Shown here piece after piece: positions 51,384 to 59,544 of a stretch of 64,000 nucleotides of DNA. The translations under genes were made by a program, and so were the position numbers. The notes under the pieces are model-generated. The model saw only the letters and a program-made list of their open reading frames with translations, made no database searches and was not told the DNA's origin. This DNA is from VRUE01 sp036271315 (GTDB lineage Bacteria; Actinomycetota; Thermoleophilia; Solirubrobacterales; 70-9): assembly GCA_036271315.1 (NCBI GenBank), contig DATBAV010000017.1, positions 43,495 through 107,494 of the forward strand. The letters are read 5' to 3'. Each line of letters opens with the position of its first letter. The stretch's first letter is position 1.

Positions 51384-51450
51384 GGACAGAGGATATTCCC
51401 CGTGCAAACTCCGCATATTGCGGGGGCGAAAGCTTTCAGAGGATCAGCAG

Positions 51451-51480
51451 TTGGACAGATGTGCGAGTACCAAGTACTAA
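51451..51480 (+). promoter_or_regulatory. Candidate promoter for the FlgM-like gene
   Basis: TTGGAC (51451-51456) and TACTAA (51475-51480) are 18 nt apart and end 22 nt before the ATG at 51503. It lies in the divergent gap next to the response regulator gene. Confidence 0.35.
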
Positions 51481-51502
51481 GGTTGCTGGGTAGAAAGCCG
51501 AT

Positions 51503-51691
51503 ATGAAGCGCAGGATGCAACCACGACAGTTGAAGAGCCTCGTCGAGACCGGGCACTACAAGCCCGAGCCCTCGCTGGTCGCCGCAGCGATGCTGCAGCG
51601 GCGCGGTGTGCGCGAACTGCTCACCAGTGAGAGCTTCATGCGAGCTGGTCGAATCCCGCCGGCTCCAGAAGTCGGCCACCGGGCAGCCTGA
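51503..51691 (+). CDS. FlgM-like anti-sigma factor domain protein
   Basis: The product is 62 residues. LKSLVETGHYKPEPSLVAAAMLQRRGVREL (about 10-39, ends given) follows the actinobacterial FlgM pattern, in which a (S/E)G-x-Y-x-(V/P)(D/E)P segment precedes helices ending AMLxR. Canonical FlgM binds sigma-28. No flagellar gene is in the window. The last 19 codons lie antisense to the 3' end of thiL, so the C terminus may be non-conserved. Short but with good codon use. Confidence 0.55.
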   Translation: MKRRMQPRQLKSLVETGHYKPEPSLVAAAMLQRRGVRELLTSESFMRAGRIPPAPEVGHRAA

Positions 51692-52652
51692 CCTCGACCC
51701 CAGATCCGGCCTGAACCTGGCCGATCCGTGTGAGCGGCGTGCCTTCTTTGTCCAGGACTGCAGCTGTCGCCTCCTCGAGGCGGTCGGGCGGAACGCACGC
51801 CAGCAGCTCGTAGTCCTCGCCACCGCTGAGCAGGCGCCAGGGGTCCCGGCCTGCCGCTTCGCTCAGGGCAACAGCGCCAGGTGCCAGTGACACCGCCTCG
51901 GCCTCGATCTCGAGCTTGACGCCACTGGCGCGTGCGATGTGGCCGGCGTCGGCACCGAGTCCGTCGCTGAGATCGATCATCGCCGTGGCTCCCGCTTGGG
52001 AGAGCGCTTTTCCAGCCCCGAGCCGCGGCGTGGGCTCGAGCTGCCGCGCCCGCAGAGCATCCGCCCAGCTCGAAGTCGACTGGTCTTTTGACCACCGTAT
52101 AGAGGGGTCAATCGACCAGTCGGTGTTTTGCAGGAGAAGGAGGCCGGCGGCAGCGCCACCGATCTCGCCGGTCAGCACCAGCGCGTCGCCGGGGTGTGCG
52201 CCGCGGCGGCTGAGGAAGGCGTCCGGGGATGGCGCGTGGCCGACCACGGTGATCGCGAGAAAGAGCTGGTCGGAGCGGGTGAGGTCGCCACCAGCGAGAT
52301 CCGTGCCGGTCTGGCGAGCGAGCGCGACCATGCCGTCGAGCAACTCGAGGCATTCCTCCTCGCCAAAATCAGGCGGGAGGCCGAGGACGACATAAGCCTC
52401 GCCAGCTTCGGCGCCCATCGCCGCGAGGTCGGAGAGGGCGGCGGCGAGGGCCTTGTGGCCAATCTGGGCTGGACTGGCCTGGTCGCGGCGGAAGTGCACG
52501 CCGTCGACGAGGGCGTCGACCGAGGTGGCGGTGGCGCCGTCGGGAGCAGTGACCGCGGCGTCGTCGCCACTGCCGAGATGCGTACGCGATCCGCTCGCGG
52601 GTAGCCGCTCTCGTATCCGCGCCAGCAGCTCGAACTCGCCCATGCGCACCAT
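51636..52652 (-). CDS. thiL: Thiamine-monophosphate kinase
   Basis: ThiL phosphorylates thiamine monophosphate to the diphosphate. It has 338 residues (an alternative ATG at 52643, residue 4, starts MGEFELLARI). Metal/ATP motifs GSGDDAAV (about 28-35), VDALVDGVHF, KALAAALSDLAAMGA and the C-terminal DLSDGLGADAGHI and LLSGGEDYELL are intact. Residues 176-193 (NTDWSIDPSIRWSKDQST) have no place in the family and are encoded by a palindrome. They fall between EIGGAAAGLLLL and the RARQLEPTPRL block, a surface loop, so activity is probably kept. Confidence 0.93.
   Translation of the reverse strand: MVRMGEFELLARIRERLPASGSRTHLGSGDDAAVTAPDGATATSVDALVDGVHFRRDQASPAQIGHKALAAALSDLAAMGAEAGEAYVVLGLPPDFGEEECLELLDGMVALARQTGTDLAGGDLTRSDQLFLAITVVGHAPSPDAFLSRRGAHPGDALVLTGEIGGAAAGLLLLQNTDWSIDPSIRWSKDQSTSSWADALRARQLEPTPRLGAGKALSQAGATAMIDLSDGLGADAGHIARASGVKLEIEAEAVSLAPGAVALSEAAGRDPWRLLSGGEDYELLACVPPDRLEEATAAVLDKEGTPLTRIGQVQAGSGVEVRLPGGRLLEPAGFDQLA
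52077..52122. repeat. Palindromic insertion within thiL
   Basis: The roughly 20-bp arms (52077-52096 and 52103-52122) match at 16-17 positions around a 6-nt centre. Each arm carries its own GGTCnnnnGACC hairpin. It adds about 18 in-frame codons to thiL. This recalls Rickettsia palindromic elements inserted in coding genes. Confidence 0.7.
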
Positions 52653-52693
52653 TGTCCCTGTCAGCCTCCCCCGTCACTAAGGTCCGACGCCAA

Positions 52694-53776
52694 GTGGAGC
52701 GCCGTCAGCCCCTTCTACATCGCATCGGCGAGGCCGGGGCGAATTTCGGAACCAAGCCGCCGCGCAGCAAGCGCGTGCGGCTGGCGATCCAGCTCGGCAT
52801 CGCCCTCGTCGTCTTCGGCTTCCTCGTCCTCACCGTGATCGACCAGTGGTCCGAGATCCAAGACAAGGGCGTCCACTTTCACGTCCTCTGGCTGATCCCG
52901 GCCTTCGTCATCCTGCCGATCTTCTACGCGCTCAACGCGGTCGGCTGGGACCTGATTCTGCGCTTCCTCGGCTACAGGCTGGGGGCGGGGCGGGCGCAGG
53001 TCGCCTGGGGCCAGCCGCTGCTTGCCCGCTACGTCCCCGGCAGCGTCCTCTATGTACTGGGCCGGGTGCTGCTCTCCGAGCGCGCCGGCGTGCCGCGGCG
53101 GCTGACGGTCGCCAGCATCGTCTACGAACAGGCGCTGCAGGCGACCTCGGCGATCGTCGTCGCCGCCTACTTCCTGATCGTCCATCCCGACCTGCAGGGG
53201 CAGTCGCTGCGCTGGGGGATCCTGCTCCTGATCCCGCTCCTGATCGTGCTCTTGCACCCGCGTGTCTTCGGGCCGCTGGCCGACCGCGTGCTGCGCGCCT
53301 TCGGCCGCGAGCCGTTGCCCGAGGTGATGTCGCTGAAGGGGGTGATGGCGGTGATGGCCTTCTATGTCCTCAACTGGGGGGTGATCGCGGTTGGCATCTA
53401 CTGCGTCGCCCGCTCGGTCAGCTCGATCCCGCCCAGCCAGATATTCGTCGCCGGTGCGGCCCAGGCCTTTGGCTACGTGGCAGCTCTGGCGACCCTGGTC
53501 GCCCCCGCCGGCCTTGGCATTCGCGATGCTGCCTTCGCCTGGTCGTTCAAGGTCGCCGCACCGGGCGACAGCTTCGCGGTCGCGTCGCTGATCGCGATCG
53601 TCGTGCGCGGCGTGCAGACGGTGGTCGAGATCCTCTACGTGGGGATCGTCACTACGCTGGGTCGCAGGGAGGGATGGTCCATGCATACCGGGGTGATCCA
53701 TGCTTCCCCCGAAGAGGAAGAGGCGGCCTCAAAGCGGGATGCGAGCTCCGAGCTGGTAGGCGGTCAGCCCGAGTAG
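52694..53776 (+). CDS. Lysylphosphatidylglycerol synthetase-like TM protein (UPF0104/YbhN-type)
   Basis: The product is about 360 residues with eight hydrophobic segments. GTG 52694 is preferred, with AAGG 11 nt upstream; the TTG at 52652 would overlap the thiL start. The family core is seen as LLARYVPGSVLYVLGRVLL, IVYEQALQATSAI and LATLVAPAGLGIRDAAF (flippase-like domain of MprF and YbhN). Such proteins move or modify lipids. The soluble synthetase domain of MprF is absent. The acidic C-terminal tail overlaps the convergent glycosyltransferase gene by 48 bp. Confidence 0.78.
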   Translation: MERRQPLLHRIGEAGANFGTKPPRSKRVRLAIQLGIALVVFGFLVLTVIDQWSEIQDKGVHFHVLWLIPAFVILPIFYALNAVGWDLILRFLGYRLGAGRAQVAWGQPLLARYVPGSVLYVLGRVLLSERAGVPRRLTVASIVYEQALQATSAIVVAAYFLIVHPDLQGQSLRWGILLLIPLLIVLLHPRVFGPLADRVLRAFGREPLPEVMSLKGVMAVMAFYVLNWGVIAVGIYCVARSVSSIPPSQIFVAGAAQAFGYVAALATLVAPAGLGIRDAAFAWSFKVAAPGDSFAVASLIAIVVRGVQTVVEILYVGIVTTLGRREGWSMHTGVIHASPEEEEAASKRDASSELVGGQPE

Positions 53777-54787
53777 CAGCGCTTGCAGCACCCGGTCTCG
53801 CGAGAGGGCGACGGCTGGCAGGGGCCAGAGGAGGTACCAAGGCAGGAGCCAGGCGGTGGCTAGAAGGAGGCCGGTGGTTGCCCAGGCGGTGGCCCGGAGC
53901 CAGTCGCCACCGCGGTGGGTCCAGGCGAGGAGATAGATGACCAAAGCCGCGTAAAGGACGAGGAACGCCGCGCGGGCCCAGTCGGGATCGAGGCCGGTGA
54001 GTCGAGCCGTCGTGATCGGAATGCTCAGATGACTGGTGCGGCCCTGGTTCTCGCCGGCCAAGGTGAAGGCGTGCAGCCAGTTCCAGCCAAAGGCGAGATA
54101 GGCGGCCAGAGCGACGAGCGCCAGAGCGACGAGGCCGCCGAGCAGGAAGCGCCGTCGCCGCTCCGCTCCGAGCAGGGCAAAGGGGATCGCGATCGCGGCC
54201 GTCGCCTTCGCGGCGCCCGCCGCGACAAAGGCGCCGCCGGCCAGGCCCTCGCGAGCGGTGAGCATGCCGGCGAGGCCCAAGGTCATCAGCAGGACGGCGA
54301 ACCCGTCGTTGTGGGGACCGCCGACGACGTGGACCAGCACCAACGGGTTGAGGGCGACGAAGGCAGCGGCGCGAGTGGGATCGATGCCACGGGCTGGGGC
54401 GAGGCGCGCGAGGAGATAGGCGATCGCCATAACCGCGGCCGCAGAGGCGGCCTTGAGCACGTAGACGGCAGCTTCGACGGGCAGCCAGGCGAGCGGGTAG
54501 GTCGCCAGGGTGAAGAGCGGCCCGTAAGCGCTGCTGGTTTCGGTCCAGGTGACGTGGGGGAAGGCAGGGTCCCCGGGGGCACTCCGCGGAGCGTGGACAT
54601 AGGGATCGAGTCCGTGCTGGACCGCGAGCCGGGCGTAGTCGACGTAGCTGTAGACATCGTGCGAGAGCAGCGGCGGCAGGCAGGCGAAGAGGATGATGAG
54701 CGCGGCGATCGCCGCCCAGACCAGCCGCCGGTCCAGCCGGGGCGCCAGCGCCAGCGCGCCTAGGTAGGCGGCGAAGCCGGCCCACAT
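53729..54787 (-). CDS. GT-C-like membrane glycosyltransferase (GT87/MptA-B-like)
   Basis: The product is 352 residues with about ten membrane helices. The first loop, HDVYSYVDYARLAVQHGLDPYVHAP (ends about 43-67), contains the acidic residues and the GLDPY motif of polyprenyl-phosphomannose-dependent mannosyltransferases. VTWTETSSAYGPLFTLATYP and NPLVLVHVVGGPHNDGF are also typical. It probably extends an envelope glycolipid or glycan; acceptor unknown. ATG 54787 is 33 nt after the pbp stop, in the same operon direction. Confidence 0.75.
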   Translation of the reverse strand: MWAGFAAYLGALALAPRLDRRLVWAAIAALIILFACLPPLLSHDVYSYVDYARLAVQHGLDPYVHAPRSAPGDPAFPHVTWTETSSAYGPLFTLATYPLAWLPVEAAVYVLKAASAAAVMAIAYLLARLAPARGIDPTRAAAFVALNPLVLVHVVGGPHNDGFAVLLMTLGLAGMLTAREGLAGGAFVAAGAAKATAAIAIPFALLGAERRRRFLLGGLVALALVALAAYLAFGWNWLHAFTLAGENQGRTSHLSIPITTARLTGLDPDWARAAFLVLYAALVIYLLAWTHRGGDWLRATAWATTGLLLATAWLLPWYLLWPLPAVALSRDRVLQALLLGLTAYQLGARIPL

Positions 54788-54820
54788 CAGGGCGTAGGCG
54801 ACCCCCGGCGAGAGGCTCAG

Positions 54821-56965
54821 CTACTTGCTCCCGACTTCTTCCGCAGCGCCGCCGCCGCCGACGTTGGTGGCGGGAGGGGGCGGGGGGACCGGCGTCGGCT
54901 TCTGTCCCGCGCCGGGGGCGTAGGCGTCGGGGTTATAGCCGCCGGTCACTTCTTCGCCGATTTCGCGGGCGCGGTCCGCTTCGGCTTCCGCCGCTCCACC
55001 CGGACCGCCGGTGCCCTTGCCGCGCGGTGCCGAGGCGGTGAAGTGACCGAAGTAAGGCGCCCAGCTAATCGGCTGCTTGGGCTTGTCGAATTCCTCGCAG
55101 GGGATTTCTGCCCCCGAGTAGAGCGAGTGCCAGATTTCGGCGGGGAAGGTGCCGCCGAAGACGGTGATGCCGTGCACGTCGGTCATTTCGATCGCGTTGG
55201 ACTGCGGGTAGCCGACCCAGACCACGGTGGTCAGATTGGGCTGGTAGCCGGCGAACCAGGCGTCGGTCTCGCGGTCGGTCGTGCCGGTCTTGCCGGCTTG
55301 GCCGGGGCAGCCGGTGTAGGCGGCGGTGCCGGTGCCTTCGGTGATGTTGTCGTGCAGCAGGCGGGTCACCTCGTAAGCGACCGCTTCGGAGATGACTCGG
55401 CGCGGCGCGGCGCGGTTGGGGCGCTCGGTCTTGCCGCCGGGGAAGACGACGCGCTTGATCGCGACCGGGTCGTGGTGGACGCCGCCGTCGGCCAGCGTCG
55501 CGTAGGCGTCGGCCAGTTCAAGTGGCGATACGCCGACGCGGAGACCGCCGATCCCCTCGGCCGGGATGCCGTCGAGCGGGCTGGTGATTCCCATCGACTT
55601 CGCCGTCGCCGCGACTCGTTCGGGACCGACGTCGAGGTCGAGCTGGGCGAAGACCGTGTTGTCGGAGGCGACGGTCGCTTGCTGGAGGTTGACTTTGCCG
55701 AGGTAACCCTCGTCGGCGGTGTGCACTTCCCAGTGGCCCCACTTGGGCAGGTCGAGGTCGAGCGGTTTCGACACGTAATAGGTCGTGTAGGGGTCGATGC
55801 CCTGCTTGATCGCCGTGGTCAGGACGAAGGCCTTGAAGGTCGAGCCGGGCTGGCGGTGCCCCTGGGCGGCGAGGTTGAACTGGCTGGAGTCATAGTTCGA
55901 GCTGGAGACCATCGACTCGATCTCGCCGTTGTCGGGATCGATCGAGACCAGGGCCGAGGAGGGGTCGGTCGAGTAAGGCAGCGCCGAGCGCATCGCTTCC
56001 AGGCCGACCTCCTGCAGTCGTGGCTGCAGCGTCGTGTAGGCCTTGATCCCGCCGTCGCGCACGATCTGGGCGCCGTAGCGTTCGATCAGCTGGTGTTCGA
56101 CGTAGTCGAAGAAGAAGGGTTCGCGGTGGGCGAAGTAGGAGCCGGAGACGTCGAGCCCAAGGCCGCTTTCTTCGGCTTGGCGGGCGCGCGCGGGGGAGAG
56201 ATAGCCGAGGTGGGCCATCTTGGCCAGCACCGAGTTGCGCCGCTGGCGGGCTTCGCCGGGGTGGAGGATCGGGTTGTACTCGGAAGGCGCCTGCGGCAGG
56301 CCGGCGAGCAGCGCCGACTGTTCGAGCGAGAGCTTCCAGACCGGTTTCGAGAAGTAGATCTGCGACGCTGCGCCGACGCCGACCGTGGTCGCCCCTTCGA
56401 CCGTCCCGTAGGTGGCGGTGTTGAGGTACTGGTCGAGGATTTCCTTGCGCGAGTGCCGTTCGGCGTACTCGATCGCCAGCTTCGCCTCGATGATCTTGCG
56501 TTCGAGGTCGCGCTTGGGGTTGCGCAGGCAGAGGTGGCGGACGAGCTGCTGGGTGATCGTCGAGCCGCCCTCGACGGTCTTGCCCGCTTCGAGGTTCTTC
56601 ACTGCGGCGCGGAGGATGCCCTCCGGGTCGACGCCGCCGTGTTCGTAGAAGCGCTGGTCCTCGATCGCCACCGTGGCGAGCTGCAACTGCTTGGGGATGC
56701 GCTCGATCGAGACCGGGTCGCGCGCTTCGTCTGAGGAGATCAGCCCCAGCTTGCTGCCGTCGCCGGCGTAGATCGCCGAGTTGCCGGTGTGGTTGACCTG
56801 CTTGCAGGCCGCCAGGGAGGGAGCGTCGGCGGCGACGTTGAGCACCCAGGAGGCGATCGCGAAGACGCCGAAGACAAGCACGACGAAGAGGGTGCCGCCG
56901 AGCAGGGCCAGCTTGGCCCCAATCCCCCCGCGCCGCCGCTGACGTCGCCGATTGCGCTGCGCCAT
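54821..56965 (-). CDS. Bifunctional class A penicillin-binding protein
   Basis: The protein has 714 residues from ATG 56965. A basic cytoplasmic tail and membrane anchor (about 18-43) precede a GT51 transglycosylase with Glu102 in AIEDQRFYEH and GGSTITQQLVRHL (133-145). The transpeptidase has Ser375-x-x-Lys378 (STFK), SDN at 434-436 and KTGT at 559-562. A Gly/Pro-rich tail follows. It polymerises and cross-links peptidoglycan. Open frame continues far upstream of 56965 but is antisense to other genes. Confidence 0.95.
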   Translation of the reverse strand: MAQRNRRRQRRRGGIGAKLALLGGTLFVVLVFGVFAIASWVLNVAADAPSLAACKQVNHTGNSAIYAGDGSKLGLISSDEARDPVSIERIPKQLQLATVAIEDQRFYEHGGVDPEGILRAAVKNLEAGKTVEGGSTITQQLVRHLCLRNPKRDLERKIIEAKLAIEYAERHSRKEILDQYLNTATYGTVEGATTVGVGAASQIYFSKPVWKLSLEQSALLAGLPQAPSEYNPILHPGEARQRRNSVLAKMAHLGYLSPARARQAEESGLGLDVSGSYFAHREPFFFDYVEHQLIERYGAQIVRDGGIKAYTTLQPRLQEVGLEAMRSALPYSTDPSSALVSIDPDNGEIESMVSSSNYDSSQFNLAAQGHRQPGSTFKAFVLTTAIKQGIDPYTTYYVSKPLDLDLPKWGHWEVHTADEGYLGKVNLQQATVASDNTVFAQLDLDVGPERVAATAKSMGITSPLDGIPAEGIGGLRVGVSPLELADAYATLADGGVHHDPVAIKRVVFPGGKTERPNRAAPRRVISEAVAYEVTRLLHDNITEGTGTAAYTGCPGQAGKTGTTDRETDAWFAGYQPNLTTVVWVGYPQSNAIEMTDVHGITVFGGTFPAEIWHSLYSGAEIPCEEFDKPKQPISWAPYFGHFTASAPRGKGTGGPGGAAEAEADRAREIGEEVTGGYNPDAYAPGAGQKPTPVPPPPPATNVGGGGAAEEVGSK

Positions 56966-56994
56966 GGGAAGAGGGTACTTCGGCCCCGGGGCTC

Positions 56995-57411
56995 TCAGGC
57001 CTGGGTGTCCTCGGTCGAGAGGTTGTGGATGATGCCGTCGACCAGCATCTGGTTGGGGATGACGACGGTCGTGCCGTCGCCGGGGCTGATGTAGGTGTAG
57101 GAGAGGGTGATGTCGGTGACCCGCCCCTCGACCTCCTCGAAGGAGATGCGGTCGCCGATCTTGATCGGCTGTGAGACGGCGAGCTGAACGCCGGCGACCA
57201 TGTTGCCGATCGTGTGCTGAGCGGCGAAGCCGACGATCGCCGCCAGCACGGCGGTCGAGGCGAGGATCCCGGTCGCCAGCCGCTTCAGCTCGGTGAACTG
57301 GCTGAGCGCGATCGCCACCAGGACGAGGAAGACGATCAGGATCACGAGGCGGCGCAGGAAGCGCAGGCGTGTCTTCGTGGACCTCGAGACCTGTGAGACT
57401 GCCGGCGTCAT
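56995..57411 (-). CDS. Small MscS-family mechanosensitive channel protein
   Basis: The product is only 138 residues, from ATG 57411. It has one clear N-terminal helix (about 17-35) and a TM3-like helix with the core MscS segment AAIVGFAAQHTIGNMVAG (about 59-76), then the beta domain GDRISFEEVEGRVTDI and VIPNQMLVDGIIHN. It lacks the extra N-terminal helices and most of the C-terminal alpha-beta domain of E. coli MscS. Its ATG and the opposing ATG at 57410 overlap within CATG. Confidence 0.85.
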   Translation of the reverse strand: MTPAVSQVSRSTKTRLRFLRRLVILIVFLVLVAIALSQFTELKRLATGILASTAVLAAIVGFAAQHTIGNMVAGVQLAVSQPIKIGDRISFEEVEGRVTDITLSYTYISPGDGTTVVIPNQMLVDGIIHNLSTEDTQA

Positions 57412-58102
57412 GGACGCCACGGTATCCGCAAAGCCCGCCGGCTTCCCGTACGCGAACTGGGGGCCATGGGCCGCGGTCCTCGGCGTTCTGCTCGCCCTTG
57501 GCACGGGGGTTGTGCTCTCGGTGCCGGCGTTGGTCATCGACCATCCGCCGTCGGGGGGCGAACTGAGCGATGTCGCCAACGCGTTTGTGCAACTGGCCAC
57601 CGCGCTCGGCTTCCTGTTGGTGCCGTTTGCGATCGCCGCGGCGCGGGGGGCGAGCGTGCGCGAGGCGGCGGCGCGGCTGGGCCTGCGGAAGTTCCGGCCG
57701 GGGGCGATCAAGTGGGTATTCGCTGCGATCGGCGCCTATTTGGTCTTCGCGATCGCCTACACGGCGATCTTCGGCGAACCGCACCAGAAGGACATCGCCG
57801 AAGACTTCGGCACGGTGCCGGTGCAGATCCTGCTGATCGTGATCGCCGCTCCGATCAGCGAGGAGGTCTGCTTCCGCGGCTTTCTCTTCGGCGGCCTGCG
57901 CGAGCGCTGGCCCAGGATCGTCGCGGCGCTCGTCAGCGGCCTGATCTTCGGTGGCCTGCACGCGACAACCGGAGTCAGTGCCGTGCCGCCGCTGATCTTC
58001 TTCGGCTTCATCCTCGCCCTGCTCTATGAGAAGACCGGCTCGATCTGGCCGGGGATCCTGCTGCACATGCTGAACAACTCGGTGGCGCTGCTCGGGCACT
58101 GA
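57410..58102 (+). CDS. CPBP-family intramembrane metalloprotease
   Basis: The product is 230 residues with six to seven membrane helices. The CAAX/bacteriocin-processing motifs are intact: EEVCFRG (Glu151, Glu152, Arg156), FGGLHA (His184) and LLHMLNNS (His219, Asn223). These residues form the active site in Rce1-like proteases. Bacterial members cleave membrane peptides or confer immunity; the substrate here is unknown. Divergent from the MscS gene with overlapping start codons, so no intergenic promoter space exists. Confidence 0.88.
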   Translation: MDATVSAKPAGFPYANWGPWAAVLGVLLALGTGVVLSVPALVIDHPPSGGELSDVANAFVQLATALGFLLVPFAIAAARGASVREAAARLGLRKFRPGAIKWVFAAIGAYLVFAIAYTAIFGEPHQKDIAEDFGTVPVQILLIVIAAPISEEVCFRGFLFGGLRERWPRIVAALVSGLIFGGLHATTGVSAVPPLIFFGFILALLYEKTGSIWPGILLHMLNNSVALLGH

Positions 58103-58152
58103 GAATTGCCTCTTTCGTCACCCCGACCGCGGGATCGGTAAGAATTCAGCCC

Positions 58153-59124
58153 GTGAGTCGCCGCCTCGGCCCCGCCGCCATTGTTTTTGCCCTGATTGCA
58201 CTCGTGGCGGCACCGGTCGCGGTTGGCGCGGCGCCTGTGCCGGTGAAACCCACTGGGCCCCCGGACGCGACGGTCTCGATCCAGGTCGGGCACCTACATG
58301 GGGGCAAGGCCGAGGTCTACGACACGGTGCCGGTCAACGGCACGATCATGCCGTTTGCTCCCGGTCAGCACGTCGAAGTGACCTTCTATCTCAACGGCCA
58401 CAAGCTGCTCGCCCGCCAGGCCGCGGTGCAGCCTGGCAAGGGTGGCAGCGGCAGCTTCAGCGCCTCGATCGTCGTTCGCGAAGACGGCAAGTACGCCGCG
58501 GCGGCGAAGCACGTCGCCACCGCCGCGCTCGGCGGAGACAGCACCGTGCGCAAGAGCTGGGGGGTCAGCTTTCCCGCCCTGCATTCGGGACAGTGCAGCA
58601 AGGTGGTCGACGGGTTCAAGCAGTCGATGGCGAAGCTCGGCTACAACGCCGGCGGCGGCAAGTGCTTCGACGGCCGCACCGGCCGTGAGGTGCTCGCCTA
58701 CCGCAAGGTCAACGGCATGGCCCGCACCGAGCGAGCCGGCAAGGGCCTGGTCAAGAACGTCTTCGGCGGCCGTGGCGGCTACAAGGTCCGCTACCCGAAC
58801 GCCGGCGAACACGCCGAGGTGCCGCTCGACAAGCAGGTCCTCGTCCTCACCAAGGGCAACAAGCCCTTCGCGATCTACCCGGTCTCGACCGGCAAGCCCT
58901 CGACGCCGACGGTGACCGGTCACTACACCTTCTACCGCCAGGAACCGGGCTACAACTCCGAGGGCATGTACTACTCCTTTTATTGGCACAACGGCTACGC
59001 CGTCCACGGCTACCACGAAGTGCCGACTTACGCCGCCAGCCACGGCTGCGTGCGCACCTTCATCGCCGACCAGCCGCGGATCTACGAACAGCTCCACTTC
59101 GGCGAGAGCATCTTCGTCTTCTAG
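58153..59124 (+). CDS. L,D-transpeptidase (YkuD domain), secreted
   Basis: The product is 323 residues from GTG 58153. The signal peptide is about 1-27. An Ig-like beta domain (about 35-135) is followed by a peptidoglycan-binding-like helical segment (about 143-200) and a YkuD catalytic domain (about 205-323) with HGYHEVPTYAASHGCVRT: His285, His297, catalytic Cys299 and Arg301. It forms 3-3 peptidoglycan cross-links or attaches proteins to the wall. It complements the class A PBP encoded nearby. Confidence 0.93.
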   Translation: MSRRLGPAAIVFALIALVAAPVAVGAAPVPVKPTGPPDATVSIQVGHLHGGKAEVYDTVPVNGTIMPFAPGQHVEVTFYLNGHKLLARQAAVQPGKGGSGSFSASIVVREDGKYAAAAKHVATAALGGDSTVRKSWGVSFPALHSGQCSKVVDGFKQSMAKLGYNAGGGKCFDGRTGREVLAYRKVNGMARTERAGKGLVKNVFGGRGGYKVRYPNAGEHAEVPLDKQVLVLTKGNKPFAIYPVSTGKPSTPTVTGHYTFYRQEPGYNSEGMYYSFYWHNGYAVHGYHEVPTYAASHGCVRTFIADQPRIYEQLHFGESIFVF

Positions 59125-59135
59125 CGAGGCCATCG

Positions 59136-59534
59136 GTGATCAGCGAGCGAGCCCTGAAAGCGATTCTCGTCGTAATCGCCGCCTGGCACATCGTCGTCGG
59201 TGGGATGGCTCTGATTGCGCCGGACACCTTCTTCGACCAGATCGGCCACTACGGGATCGAGAACTCGCATTACGTCGGCGACGTGGGGGCGTTCATGCTG
59301 GCCTACGGCGTGGCGATCGCGATCGCGATCTGGCGCGTCTCGTGGCGGGCGCCGATCCTCTGGCTGGGGGCGATCTGGTACGGCTTTCACGCACTCAACC
59401 ACGCTTTCGACACAGGAGAAGCGAAGAGCGAGGCGCGAGGCTGGAGCGACACGCTGTTCCTCGCTTTCGGCGGCGTCGCTGCCGCCTGGCTGGCCCGGGT
59501 ATCGGAACGGATGAACGTCACAGGTCACGAGTAG
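59136..59534 (+). CDS. Small four-helix membrane protein of unknown function
   Basis: The product is 132 residues from GTG 59136, 11 nt after the transpeptidase stop. Four hydrophobic segments (about 5-25, 43-62, 70-86, 100-116) flank a conserved-looking YHGIENSHYVGDVGAF-like loop (actual text HYGIENSHYVGDVGAF) and a GFHALNHAFD motif with two histidines. It resembles DUF4345/DoxX-like small membrane proteins, but I cannot name the family with confidence. It is followed closely by an epimerase gene. Confidence 0.65.
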   Translation: MISERALKAILVVIAAWHIVVGGMALIAPDTFFDQIGHYGIENSHYVGDVGAFMLAYGVAIAIAIWRVSWRAPILWLGAIWYGFHALNHAFDTGEAKSEARGWSDTLFLAFGGVAAAWLARVSERMNVTGHE

Positions 59535-59544
59535 GAGGTACGGG

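Noticed and set aside
54821..58099. Very long minus-strand open frame (over 1000 codons) extending the PBP gene upstream.
   Set aside because: Upstream of ATG 56965 the translation is antisense to the MscS-like and CPBP genes, with shadow-type Arg/Asp/His-rich composition and no domain.
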